64,000 nt of DNA from Rhizobium cauense (GTDB lineage: Bacteria; Pseudomonadota; Alphaproteobacteria; Rhizobiales; Rhizobiaceae), in NCBI RefSeq assembly GCF_019511525.1, contig NZ_JAEUAT010000019.1, forward strand, positions 1 to 64,000, in the 5' to 3' direction. Positions 1 to 8,687 of the stretch are shown one piece after another. The position numbers and the translations under genes were made by a program. Under the pieces are notes generated by a model. It was not told the origin of the DNA, ran no database searches, and saw only the letters and a program-made list of their open reading frames with translations. Each line of letters starts with the position of its first letter. The stretch's first letter is position 1.

Positions 1-321
1 AATCATATGGATCATCACAGGGCTAGCTATAGGCGTAGACATAGATCCTCACAATCAGAGAAAATCAGATGTCTGCCATACCGCGACGGCCGTCAGCTTC
101 GCCAGATGGGGTCTGCTTGTCGCTTACGCTTGTCCCCCTGAAGAGGTCCACTTTCGCGCACCGAAAATACCTTTGCCAAGGTCAGGGACATCTTCAGGGG
201 CGGAAATGAGGGCTTCGCTGGCCTTGATGCGGGGCTTCACTCCCGGCACTCGGCACGCTGACGCTTTCCCGTTGAGCTGATCATGCAGCGCGGAGAAGTT
301 CTTAACACGACCCAGGGTCTG
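1..321. other. left-edge intergenic region, no gene seen
   Basis: No convincing coding frame is visible. The only structure is an inverted repeat: CCCCTGAAGA at 135-144 and its complement TCTTCAGGGG at 191-200, separated by 46 bases. It lies downstream of the minus-strand SIR2-like gene, so it could be part of a transcript end, but the spacer is too long for an ordinary intrinsic terminator. Confidence 0.4.
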
Positions 322-3300
322 TCAGGTTGCCTCGAACTCTTTCACTTCCCACACGCCACCTTCACTCAACTTTCCAATTGCCCGTTTTACCTGGGTGGCA
401 TTGGGCGATTTGAGGTTTACATCGCGCCTCAAGCGTACAGTGGCAATCAGCTCTTTCAAGTTCTGACGCTCTGCTTCCGTGTTAATCTCTTCTCGAAATT
501 GTTTCAGGGCCGCTGCAAGCACATGTCTCAAGTACAAGTCGTTGCGTTTCATTGATCCAACACGTTTGGTGGCGCTTGCCAGCCATCCAGCTGGCTTGCT
601 CCTGATTAGCAAGCAGAAAAGAATGTACCTTTTTATCGAAGTATCAATCGACTGGCTCTCCATCAACGCTAGGAAGACCTGCCCGAGCTTCCGGCTTCCA
701 AAATAGTTGGCTGCATTTCCACCCATGGAAGACGGGAGGGCATAGGCAACTAGATTTTGCATCCGCTCCTTGTTGGTCTCCTGATCGGCATCGATATTGC
801 TCTCGATCAAGTTTATGTAGGTAAAGCCGTTCCAAGAGACGTATTTTTTTTCGGCAATCAGAGGGATGAATATGCTGGCTACTTCGTAGGCAAGGGTATG
901 TCCGTTGATCACGGCTATTGCGGCGGCTTTTTTTGATGATGCGCTGGCGTGCTTTGCGCTTTCAAGTGCGGTGGCGAGGTACCAAGCGTTGGACGTTACC
1001 GTTTTCTCTGATGCTATGAACTTAATGATTGATACCTTCTGATCCTCGGTACGTCGCTCGGCCTGGATCGACGTTTTCAATTCATCGAGATCTTGTGTTT
1101 TTGCCGGCCCTATCTCAATCCTCTCGGATACGGCTTCCCACAGCTCGCCATCCTCCTTTTCCACTTCCCATTTTGCGTTCTCGTGAAAATCTAGTCCGTC
1201 GATTGGATACTTTTCATAGAAGCTTTGCAGCGATAAGTTGAGCTTGGCAGTCAGATCTTCAAGAACTTCGCTGCAGTCCGGTAAGGTTCCGCACAAAACC
1301 TCCACCAGTCCGTCCAGCTCAAGATGTTTGTTCTCCTGAATGCAGGAGGTAAGCAAAGCGGGACGGGAAGATATATGGTGCCCTACAAAATAGCTGAAGA
1401 ACATCCGGTATCTGAAATGGTAAGCGTTTCCGTCCTTTGAAATTATGCGACCGTTCAATAAGTCGCCGAGGATTTCTGTCGAACTGAACTCCACTAGATT
1501 GTGCGTCTTGTAGTGGTCACAAAACGCCCGCCAGTCCGCCTCCCAAAACGACGGGGTTGCTTTGGAAAACAAATCAAAGCAGAACGCTGAAATAAGATCT
1601 ATTTTATCGACAGAATTAAAGGTATCAGCATAAGCATCGCTTGCTCGCTGTAGGGCTTCCGACACAAATCGGTCAACGATATGCAGCCTGGATACCGGAG
1701 AGAAGCTTCCATCTTTACACAATACGCTTCCGTACATGATGACATTGGAGGGCGTAAGTGGAATGCACAGCTGAAGCAAATCAGAATAGACCTTATCTAC
1801 AATCTTTGACGTATCGTCAGAGTTGTAGTGAGGTCCGATTGTATGAATGACCGACCGGATATCCGACCTGGAAAGCCCCCTCAAATTGAACAGCCGAAAG
1901 TTCAATTCAGAGAGGCCATCATCGGCAGAGCTTGCAAAGCGAGACTTCTGCAGGGCGACAATCCGAATATTCGCATACATGCTTACCAACTCGCGAACCG
2001 CACGCTGGTGTTCCACAACAGAGAAGTTGTCCAGGATCAATACAAACTCATCGGTCGAAGCGATCGCAGCAAAATCAGGATCGCTCAGGATCGCCTTTCT
2101 GTACTTGGGCAAATTGTGGGCATCTCTCACGATCGCCTTCTTACCAGCAATCGTTAGATCGGATGCGATCCTTCGTCCGAGATTTGACAATCCGTATTCA
2201 TGAGGGGCTACGATCGCGCAATGGAAGTCCCCGGCGATAATATCCGTTAAGCTGACTTTTGCCTCAGCCAGATTATTTGTGTCGTTTACTGCCGTCCAGA
2301 TGTTTGGCTCGCAGTAGATTTGCTTGTCTCCTATAGTAAATAGATTGGTTCTATGCGAGACGGTCGGCGCGTCGCTGGTAGGCGATACCGTGCTCGCAGC
2401 AGAACCGGTTGCTGAGATTTCGGTTCTCCGACGCGGACGTGCTGTAGCAATCTCCTCCAGTATCGTATTCAACCCGCTGTGGTCTGGACGATTGCCCGAC
2501 TTCGGCACAGGGTAGAATATTGTCTCAAGTTTGTATTTCGAGGCGTATTTTCGTCTCTCAGCTTGAACATTTATCGGATTTTCGGCCGGTACGCCGATTA
2601 TTGCAAAGTGGCTATTGGCCTTGGGAAGCGGCTGCATGACAGAGTTGAGTTCCCGTTCAATGAATGGATCTGAAAAACCAAATCCGACCATCAGAACGCA
2701 TCTCGCTTTGAATATGTTGCGTAGCGTTTCCTTGTTTGTGGGACCGATGTCGTAAAACTCCACGTAGTCCGACCCGCTAAGAATGATGCTATCCGCGTTT
2801 CCAGCTAGTCCGTGCCAATGGAGAATTGGCGCGTCATCTGTCGGGTTGTGTCGCAACCATTCATCAACCTCGTTCAATTGGCGCGCTGTGACACTTTGAA
2901 CGTGCCTTGAGAACTGTTCAGCGTACGCCATCTCTAGGCCATGGTCATAGTTCAACGTCATGATCCGGTCGAACTTGGCTCCAAGTATTAGCTTGTGAGC
3001 TTCAGTTGGCCTTTCTAGCGAGCCATAGAGCTTTGAAACTTTGGCTTTGGTCTGAGCCTTTCCGACGGCGTTGTAAATTTCATCGACGACATACAGGAAG
3101 TCAGAGTTCTCCATAATAAGGGCAGCGGCGGTGTTCTCGTCCAAGCGGCCTTCCTTAGTTGCGTCTCGGACAAGGTCTGCAACCAACTGTCCCCAGCCTG
3201 GCAAATTTGGCATGCTCGTTCCAGCGCCAGTGAAGGTCGTCACTCCCTGGCTATCAATTGTGGATAAAAGCTTTTCCACGACAAATGCGTTGCCGGGATA

Positions 3301-3348
3301 CTTATCTTCAAAAATCTTCATAAATCCACGCGCTTTAATGGCTGCCAT
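322..3348 (-). CDS. SIR2-like / STAND-like protein, candidate anti-phage defence gene
   Basis: A protein of about 1008 residues. The N-terminal 300 residues carry SIR2_2-family motifs: GAGTS (residues 41-45), TLNYD (N133), HWHG (His179) and GFGFSDP (about 222). SIR2 domains of this class in defence systems degrade NAD+ on phage sensing; that activity is family knowledge. A low-complexity linker follows, then a nucleotide-binding-like segment with a poor Walker A (APHEYGLSNLG, no GK[ST]) and a Walker B-like strand ILDN, then a long alpha-helical C-terminal half, likely the sensor. This order resembles SIR2-STAND (Avs-like) proteins. The frame opens at 3402, but the ATG at 3348 has GGAG seven bases upstream and is preferred. 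It is a single gene with no partner on the same strand. Family assignment is good; the defence role is inferred. Confidence 0.75.
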   Translation of the reverse strand: MAAIKARGFMKIFEDKYPGNAFVVEKLLSTIDSQGVTTFTGAGTSMPNLPGWGQLVADLVRDATKEGRLDENTAAALIMENSDFLYVVDEIYNAVGKAQTKAKVSKLYGSLERPTEAHKLILGAKFDRIMTLNYDHGLEMAYAEQFSRHVQSVTARQLNEVDEWLRHNPTDDAPILHWHGLAGNADSIILSGSDYVEFYDIGPTNKETLRNIFKARCVLMVGFGFSDPFIERELNSVMQPLPKANSHFAIIGVPAENPINVQAERRKYASKYKLETIFYPVPKSGNRPDHSGLNTILEEIATARPRRRTEISATGSAASTVSPTSDAPTVSHRTNLFTIGDKQIYCEPNIWTAVNDTNNLAEAKVSLTDIIAGDFHCAIVAPHEYGLSNLGRRIASDLTIAGKKAIVRDAHNLPKYRKAILSDPDFAAIASTDEFVLILDNFSVVEHQRAVRELVSMYANIRIVALQKSRFASSADDGLSELNFRLFNLRGLSRSDIRSVIHTIGPHYNSDDTSKIVDKVYSDLLQLCIPLTPSNVIMYGSVLCKDGSFSPVSRLHIVDRFVSEALQRASDAYADTFNSVDKIDLISAFCFDLFSKATPSFWEADWRAFCDHYKTHNLVEFSSTEILGDLLNGRIISKDGNAYHFRYRMFFSYFVGHHISSRPALLTSCIQENKHLELDGLVEVLCGTLPDCSEVLEDLTAKLNLSLQSFYEKYPIDGLDFHENAKWEVEKEDGELWEAVSERIEIGPAKTQDLDELKTSIQAERRTEDQKVSIIKFIASEKTVTSNAWYLATALESAKHASASSKKAAAIAVINGHTLAYEVASIFIPLIAEKKYVSWNGFTYINLIESNIDADQETNKERMQNLVAYALPSSMGGNAANYFGSRKLGQVFLALMESQSIDTSIKRYILFCLLIRSKPAGWLASATKRVGSMKRNDLYLRHVLAAALKQFREEINTEAERQNLKELIATVRLRRDVNLKSPNATQVKRAIGKLSEGGVWEVKEFEAT

Positions 3349-3634
3349 CAGCATGCTCCGTCTGCGAAGGAGGTGTATGAGGCTGTATGTTGATCTATCC
3401 ACTGTCGGGATGGGCCCCCGTCAGGGACCCATGCACTCAGCGTTTGCGACAGCATATCCATGGGGCGAAACCCACGGCAATCGGAAATTGCACTATGAGG
3501 ACCGTTTTACAGCATTTTGCAGCCAGACTGTGTACGGCGAAGCCCATGGAAGCGCTCATCTCTTGATACGTGAAATTTGTCTGCCACTCTTCCGACGCGC
3601 CGAGGGCGATGCAGGCACCTTCTCGCGTCTCTGA

Positions 3635-3977
3635 TGCCCCCGTCAGCGGCTTAAGCTGCTCACTGTGCTGCGGGCAATCGAGCTTGACTGCAAGGCGGAG
3701 CAGGAAGCGGGGGCGACAGCAGTCGTTTCACCCTTCGGTGTTACCATGGTGGGCAAAGCTGCCATGTCCAACGACGCCCATGCTCTCTTCATAATCGGTG
3801 AACACGGCGAGGGGGCAATCAAGCCGTGGTCGCTTACGCAAGTAACGTTTGAAAACGGCACGTTCGTCCATGAGAGCATGGGGGACCTTCTTCACGCGAG
3901 AGGGGGCGGAGAAAGAGTTTGTCATTGCGCAGGGCTTGCCATGGGACGGCGGCGACACGTTCGACGATTATTGTTGA
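3635..3977 (+). pseudogene. decayed gene with a frameshift at a G run (unknown product)
   Basis: One frame open from 3635 reads as plausible protein (IELDCKAEQEAG, VSPFGVTMVGKAAMSND, ALFIIGEHGEGAIKP, VTFENGTFVHES). At the G run 3880-3884 the protein-like signal moves to another frame (TFFTREGAEKEFVIAQG, then LPWDGGDTFDDYC and a stop at 3975-3977). A one-base change in the run would join them into one continuous C-terminal domain. There is no good start codon or ribosome site, so the 5' end is also lost or moved. I do not recognise the family. A sequencing error in the homopolymer is the alternative. Confidence 0.4.
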
Positions 3978-4137
3978 CGCCTGCTCAGTCTTTTTGACAG
4001 AAAGTCGGAGCTGAGGAAAAAGTACACGTCCGGCATAAACGGGGCGCGTGCCCCTCCGGCGCATTCGGCAGGCGGGGGGTAGGGTGTGAAAAGGGTCCCC
4101 TCCGACGCATACAAATGGCGATTTGGTAGGCCTCTGT

Positions 4138-4329
4138 TCATAACTGAATGATGCGTGGGCAGACCTGCCGCCAGACCGGATCGTAGATCTTCTCTACCGT
4201 GCCGAAGCCAGTGAAGTAGCGACACGTCAAATCTTTCCCGGTCGTTCCGCTACCGATGAGCACCGCTGACGAGGTAGCCAGCAGCAAAACGTAGGCGGCG
4301 ATAATAAGCACAATGGCCAGCCGTATCAT
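4138..4329 (-). CDS. YobH-family small membrane/exported protein
   Basis: A 63-residue protein. An N-terminal hydrophobic segment (about residues 4-25, LAIVLIIAAYVLLLATSSAV) acts as a membrane anchor or uncleaved signal; a short conserved tail with two cysteines follows (LTCRYFTGFG, WRQVCP). This matches the YobH family, common in rhizobia and of unknown function. The frame runs upstream to 4413, but the ATG at 4329 starts right at the hydrophobic segment and has a GGAAGG ribosome site, so it is chosen. It stands alone on this strand. Confidence 0.65.
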   Translation of the reverse strand: MIRLAIVLIIAAYVLLLATSSAVLIGSGTTGKDLTCRYFTGFGTVEKIYDPVWRQVCPRIIQL

Positions 4330-4702
4330 GGGAGCCGCCTTCCCTGGTCGTCTTGGGGAGGGCAGGCCGTGGGTATGCCTTGAGTATTCATGGGGCAGTT
4401 CTCTAGTTGCCAAACAGCTTTCGGCATATGTCGTGGCGCGAATTCAATGTTGCCAAAATCCGCGAGATTGGCCCGTGGCGCGCGTTTGGCCCGTCTGCGG
4501 TATTGGGCTGGAAAGACGGCCGAAGCGTGTCCTTGGCGAGCGTGATGGCGCTTCAGGGCTAAATGCTCGTGGACATCCGGCAACAAAAACTGTGGGAGAG
4601 CCAGAAACCAAATCGGAGCGGGAAGGGGATGGGATGCCCCTCAACCGTTGCTTTTGCTAGTCAATGCGGAGATGAGTGTCACTCCGGTGGGGAGGAATGC
4701 TG
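4330..4702. other. intergenic region between divergent small genes
   Basis: A stretch of about 370 bases separates the minus-strand YobH-like gene from the plus-strand secreted protein. Frames here are short, overlapping on both strands, and lack ribosome sites or recognisable protein. It presumably holds two divergent promoters, but I see no clear sigma-70 boxes. Confidence 0.35.
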
Positions 4703-5233
4703 GTGAGGCTTCCAGGAATTTTCCTTTTCGTCTGCCTTGGCCTGACTGTTCCAGGGATGGCCAGCGCGCAAACGGCGGAGGAAACGGCTGCTTTTTTGTG
4801 GGGCGGAAAGTCGGACGTTGGCGAAGACAACCCTTACGGAAACCAGGAGCGGATATCCGAACACCCGCTTATGTTTAGGGATTGGCTAGACAAGGACAAG
4901 AACCAGGTCGATCACGATACGATGTTCGAGCATCTCGACGGTTGCCTGTTTCGCGTCACGTCCGTCTTCCCGTTGGGGGAGGCAAAAAATCAGAAGCTTG
5001 TCTCGGTCGTAGACTTTTCGAAAGCCTTCTATCCGCCAGACGTAAACGAAAGCGGGCCCTACAAGGGGATCTATCAGCCACAGTGGTTTCCGGGCTTCAC
5101 CTGCCGGGTGGGGGAGGGAAGCACGGTTTGCAACACCGAGACGGAGACACCGGGCATCCGGCGCGATATCAACCGCATTCGTGCCGCTGTCAGGCACATG
5201 AATGACAACTATTGCAGGACGAGGGCGTTCTAG
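4703..5233 (+). CDS. secreted protein of unknown function
   Basis: About 176 residues. The sequence starts with a typical Sec signal peptide (RLPGIFLFVCLGLTVPGMASA, cleavage after ASA). The mature part is soluble with four cysteines (GCLFRV, GFTCRV, TVCNTE, NYCRTR), suggesting disulphides in the periplasm. Start choice: the ribosome site GGGGAGG at 4689-4695 is only one base from the ATG at 4697, but seven from the GTG at 4703, so the GTG is preferred. No family is recognised. There is no operon partner. Confidence 0.6.
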   Translation: MRLPGIFLFVCLGLTVPGMASAQTAEETAAFLWGGKSDVGEDNPYGNQERISEHPLMFRDWLDKDKNQVDHDTMFEHLDGCLFRVTSVFPLGEAKNQKLVSVVDFSKAFYPPDVNESGPYKGIYQPQWFPGFTCRVGEGSTVCNTETETPGIRRDINRIRAAVRHMNDNYCRTRAF

Positions 5234-5362
5234 GTGGCAGCCGACGGTCTTCTTCAACGAACGCTCGCGCCCTACCCGAGGCTGGCTACCTATAGATCCG
5301 ACTAACCCGCTTCACGAGGGCGTCGGTCTCGCGCATGCTTGACCGCAAGCCCGAAGGGAAAT

Positions 5363-5392
5363 GCGAGCCTGAATGCAGGGCGGGAGGCTCGC
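5363..5392. terminator. stem-loop between convergent genes
   Basis: GCGAGCCT (5363-5370) is the reverse complement of AGGCTCGC (5385-5392), with a 14-base loop. It lies between the ends of the plus-strand secreted protein and the minus-strand HNH gene, so it could terminate both. No T tract follows on either strand. Confidence 0.35.
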
Positions 5393-5449
5393 CGCCACTG
5401 TGGGGCTTTCGGCCACCCCCATTCACATGGAAATGGGCACACTAAGTTT

Positions 5450-6136
5450 CTATTCGAACTGGCCCCTGGGATCGCTGCGGGCGTGCGGCAGGAGCTTGTA
5501 ACTTTCCAGGCGAGCCATATCGAGAAAATATTGAGCCTTCCGTCCAGGTTCGGCGCGCAGCCATTCCGCGAGTTCCAGCTGTACCAGGCGCAGCCACTCC
5601 GGAAAGTTGTCAAAGTGGTTGAAGTCACCTTCAATGAAACCGACTAGGGCGTGGATGTAGATGCTGCGCCCGACACCAGGGAACGCATAGATCTCGGTCC
5701 CGCGTTTCCCCTCGGCGCGTTGCTCGATCAGGCGGCCTCCCATGTGCAGAACAAACTTGTCGTCCGGAAACCTCTCGTCTTCAAGAAACCAGCCGACAAT
5801 CTCACGCCTACGTTCGTTGTCCTCCGCGCCGTGGAACGCTCCGAGGCCCATGTTGCAGATCGTACAACATGGCACGAGTTTGCATTGGCCGAACTGTCGC
5901 TGAATGTCCCGCTTGGTGACCAGTCCGCCATTCGCGAAGCGATGGAGAACGTAAACTGGCGGCTGGTGGTCAACCTTGCCCTCGCTCGGCATGCCGCAGT
6001 AAATGCACCTATCTCCCGCCACCGGTTCAAAGACGCGGGCGAAGCGCTCCTCGGCTTCCCGGCGGTTATACTTCCGCTTCCCGCGCTCTAGAGGCCGGTT
6101 GACTGGAACCGATTGGCCGAACAGGTCAAGCTCCAC
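5450..6136 (-). CDS. HNH-like zinc-binding nuclease
   Basis: A 228-residue protein with the layout of a small HNH endonuclease: a first cysteine pair CIYC (about residue 45), then VDHQPP, the likely metal and catalytic histidine region, then CKLVPCCTICN as the second metal-binding cluster. The C-terminal 100 residues are helical, rich in Trp and Leu, with no known domain. HNH proteins cut DNA using a divalent metal; the target here is unknown. Its start lies six bases after the stop of the small zinc-finger gene 6143-6349 on the same strand, so the two form an operon in an accessory region, which fits a defence or mobile-element role. The family call is moderate. Confidence 0.6.
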   Translation of the reverse strand: MELDLFGQSVPVNRPLERGKRKYNRREAEERFARVFEPVAGDRCIYCGMPSEGKVDHQPPVYVLHRFANGGLVTKRDIQRQFGQCKLVPCCTICNMGLGAFHGAEDNERRREIVGWFLEDERFPDDKFVLHMGGRLIEQRAEGKRGTEIYAFPGVGRSIYIHALVGFIEGDFNHFDNFPEWLRLVQLELAEWLRAEPGRKAQYFLDMARLESYKLLPHARSDPRGQFE

Positions 6137-6142
6137 AGTGCG

Positions 6143-6349
6143 TCAGTCTCCTTCGCAGACGTCACACAATGGAAAGGGGCTTCGTCCGTAGTATTCGATT
6201 GGCGTGCCGCAATGGCCGCAGGTCGTATTAGCACGGGCGAGCTTCGCTGCCCTGGCAGCATCTTCGCGCTCGCGTTCGATAGATAGCTTATCCTCACGAC
6301 GCCTGCGGAGTTCCGCAGCGACTTCCTCTTCCGTCCATCCCTTCGCCAT
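6143..6349 (-). CDS. small zinc-finger protein with coiled-coil N-terminus
   Basis: 68 residues. The N-terminal half is a charged helix rich in Arg, Glu and Lys (EEEVAAELRRRREDKLSIER), probably a coiled coil. The C-terminal half is a zinc ribbon with two cysteine pairs, TCGHCG and LCDVCEG. It ends six bases before the HNH gene on the same strand, so it may be a DNA-binding or regulatory partner of that nuclease. No family name is recognised. Confidence 0.6.
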   Translation of the reverse strand: MAKGWTEEEVAAELRRRREDKLSIEREREDAARAAKLARANTTCGHCGTPIEYYGRSPFPLCDVCEGD

Positions 6350-6574
6350 GCTTCGTCCCCAATCGAAAGTTGCAGCGTGCTGCTGGACACATCATTTGTC
6401 GATACGAACTTTCAGAGAAGGTTAAATCTCTTTTGCTAGCGAGTAGTGGTGGCCGAAAATCTAGAGTGTGGAGTTGTGCTGCTTCTAATCCCTGGAAGCG
6501 TTTCAGCCGCGCCGTCCCCGCATGCTCGGACGAGCCAACGACTATCTACGTTTGTCGAATTCAAGGATACATGA

Positions 6575-7531
6575 ATGTCTGATCTAGATGTTGCCGTCGC
6601 AAAAACGACTGGGGAACACACAGCGGCGCTCAATTGGTTTCGCGACAACACAGGCCGGACCGTCACCTGGTCTGAGATCCAAGCTCAAGCCGAACTGAGA
6701 ACCAGGCTCGTCACTCAGGCAAAGGGTATCTACAAGCCGCACTACATGGAATACGCGCTGAGTGTCCGGCAGACGTTAGACAGTCCCTATGCTGACAAGG
6801 AGATACAAAGGCGACCGGATGGCAGTTGGGTCTATCCGTACTTTCAGGAGAACCCAGATCCGCGGCAGCGTGATAGGGAAGCCACAAACCGCGGGTTGGT
6901 CAAATGCATGAACGACGGAATACCCATTGGCGTTCTCATACAAACCAGGCCAAAGCCAGGTGTGGAATACGAAGTTCTCGGACTTGGGAAGGTATTGGAG
7001 TGGAAGGATGGCTATTTCATTCTCGAGGGTTTCTCGCGGGAGGGAGTTATCCACCGGGCCGATGCCGCTCGCGATCGCGCTGAGGCGGAGACATTATCCC
7101 AGAGCTTTGATAGTCCGAGTGCGTCCGATCAGCGGCAGAAAGCAATGGCCGAGGTCGTTCGTCGGAGGGGGCAAGTAAAGTTTCGTAGAGCTCTGTTGGA
7201 AGCATACGGGGATAAATGTGCGATCAGCGGCTGCGATGCTGTGGAAGCGCTAGAGGCTTGCCATATAGCTCCCTATCGTGGCGACTACAGCGACCACATT
7301 CAAAACGGACTACTACTCAGGGCCGACCTTCACTCTCTTTTGGATCTGGGTTTAATAGCGATTGAACCAGGAACAATGACGGTTCGTATCGCGGCCCAGT
7401 TGGAGGGAACGACGTACAGTGTACTTGCCGGAACGCCACTCCTGTTACCGTCCGACCCTAGCAAGAGACCTTCAATCCAGGCATTGGCTGAGCACTTCAC
7501 ATGGTCAGGTATTGTGGCATCGAGGGGTTGA
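6575..7531 (+). CDS. HNH endonuclease with N-terminal recognition-type domain
   Basis: 318 residues. The C-terminal third is a clear restriction-type HNH domain (YGDKCAISGCD, ALEACHIAPYRG, NGLLLRADLHSLLD, LIAIEP), the form often found in modification-dependent endonucleases. The first 190 residues form a separate domain (YKPHYMEYALSVRQTLDSP, YFILEGFSREG) resembling DNA-recognition modules of such enzymes; I cannot name it. The protein should cut DNA, possibly modified or foreign DNA. It is divergent from the 5450-6349 operon and stands alone. Ribosome site is weak at the ATG at 6575. The HNH call is firm; the target is inferred. Confidence 0.75.
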   Translation: MSDLDVAVAKTTGEHTAALNWFRDNTGRTVTWSEIQAQAELRTRLVTQAKGIYKPHYMEYALSVRQTLDSPYADKEIQRRPDGSWVYPYFQENPDPRQRDREATNRGLVKCMNDGIPIGVLIQTRPKPGVEYEVLGLGKVLEWKDGYFILEGFSREGVIHRADAARDRAEAETLSQSFDSPSASDQRQKAMAEVVRRRGQVKFRRALLEAYGDKCAISGCDAVEALEACHIAPYRGDYSDHIQNGLLLRADLHSLLDLGLIAIEPGTMTVRIAAQLEGTTYSVLAGTPLLLPSDPSKRPSIQALAEHFTWSGIVASRG

Positions 7532-7765
7532 GCAAGATCCCGATGGCTCGCTCCACTTGTCTGCACCGCTATCAACTCAGCGTAGCCGCGTTCGCGGTGC
7601 GGAAGAATGATCTGGTCAGACATGTCTTTCCCGACGAACCGAGAAGCCGTGTTGACCCGGTTACATGCAAGGGGTCCACACAAAATCGGCAGGTTCGACG
7701 GTTGGCTTGCGGGTAAAAAAGCAGGGGGTTACTATTGCTTCACTCTATGTTTCTGAGGTCAGCAC

Positions 7766-8002
7766 GTGGCGCGTAAATGGAATGTTGGCCAAATCAATCG
7801 CAACAGTCAGAAGTTTGTGCGTGAGACCAAGGACCCGGGTAACGACCACGGCCAATATGTTTGGGTGGCTGAATGCCAACGTGAAACGGCCAATGGCGTT
7901 TGCGGTCATATCTACGGCGTTAACGGCTCGGATTTCTGGCAGCGGAAGTGTCCCGCTTGTCAGGGTGGCAGACCGGGCTTGCCGTTCTCCGAAATGAGAT
8001 AA
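7766..8002 (+). CDS. small zinc-ribbon protein
   Basis: 78 residues, starting at a GTG with GAGGT upstream. Two cysteine clusters (CQRETANGVCGH and KCPACQGG) suggest a zinc ribbon; the N-terminus is basic (ARKWNVGQINRNSQK). It is followed after 31 bases by the DUF429 gene on the same strand, so the two are probably co-transcribed. Function unknown; a nucleic-acid-binding role alongside the RNase H-like protein is possible. Confidence 0.5.
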   Translation: MARKWNVGQINRNSQKFVRETKDPGNDHGQYVWVAECQRETANGVCGHIYGVNGSDFWQRKCPACQGGRPGLPFSEMR

Positions 8003-8033
8003 TGTCGCCCGGAGCGATCGGGGAAAGTACAGC

Positions 8034-8687
8034 ATGTTATTTCTTGGCTTCGATCCGGGTGGTGCGAAGGGGTTTGGTTGCTGCGCTCTTAGACCGTCCT
8101 GGATATCTACCGTTACGGTCAGCACAATTGCACAAGCAATCACTTGGGCGATTGCACAATGTGGCGACGATCGGCCAATGGCGGCCGGTATCGACACGTT
8201 GCTTCATTGGTCGGACGGCCCCTCGGGCTGGCGCAACGCTGACAATTTTCTCAAGATCGCCTATCCCGATGCCGTTTCGAGCGTTATGGCGCCCAATTCA
8301 CTCTTTGGCGCCATGGCAGTGGGAGGCGTCGGCCTAGCAATCCGTTTACGGCACCACTGGCCGGATATTTTGCTGACCGAAACACACCCGAAGATGCTCT
8401 TTCACGCGCTTCGCGGCTCGAGGTACGCGAAAACGGACGTACCGCTTGCATTCGACTGGTTCATGACGAGAACTAGGCTTTCTGCCATCGAAATCCGAAA
8501 TGAACACGAACTGGACGCCCTAATATCTGCTTGGGCTGCGCGAGAAGGCCTGCTCAACAATTGGCGCGATCTTTGTCAGCCGCGATCTCCGGATATGATT
8601 TTCCCGGCTGGCCCGGTCTCCTATTTCTGGCCCAATGAGGAAACCGTCGCGGCAGGCGGATCGCTTGGCGAGAGCGGGAGTGGATAG
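8034..8687 (+). CDS. DUF429-like predicted RNase H-fold nuclease
   Basis: 217 residues. The N-terminus LGFDPGGAKGFG has the first Asp-bearing strand of the RNase H/RuvC fold; AAGIDTLLHW is a second acidic strand and NEHELDALISAWAA matches the C-terminal helix motif with Glu and Asp of DUF429 proteins. DUF429 members are predicted nucleases, and their biology is poorly known. A GGGGAAA ribosome site precedes the ATG. It sits in the accessory region right behind a zinc-ribbon gene. Its stop codon directly adjoins an HsdS fragment in the same frame, so its last 15 or so residues may come from the junction rather than the original gene. Confidence 0.6.
   Translation: MLFLGFDPGGAKGFGCCALRPSWISTVTVSTIAQAITWAIAQCGDDRPMAAGIDTLLHWSDGPSGWRNADNFLKIAYPDAVSSVMAPNSLFGAMAVGGVGLAIRLRHHWPDILLTETHPKMLFHALRGSRYAKTDVPLAFDWFMTRTRLSAIEIRNEHELDALISAWAAREGLLNNWRDLCQPRSPDMIFPAGPVSYFWPNEETVAAGGSLGESGSG

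Noticed and set aside
3131..3634. A plus-strand frame running from inside the SIR2 gene to 3634
   Set aside because: Its first half is antisense to the SIR2 gene. The tail looks slightly protein-like but no family or start could be supported.
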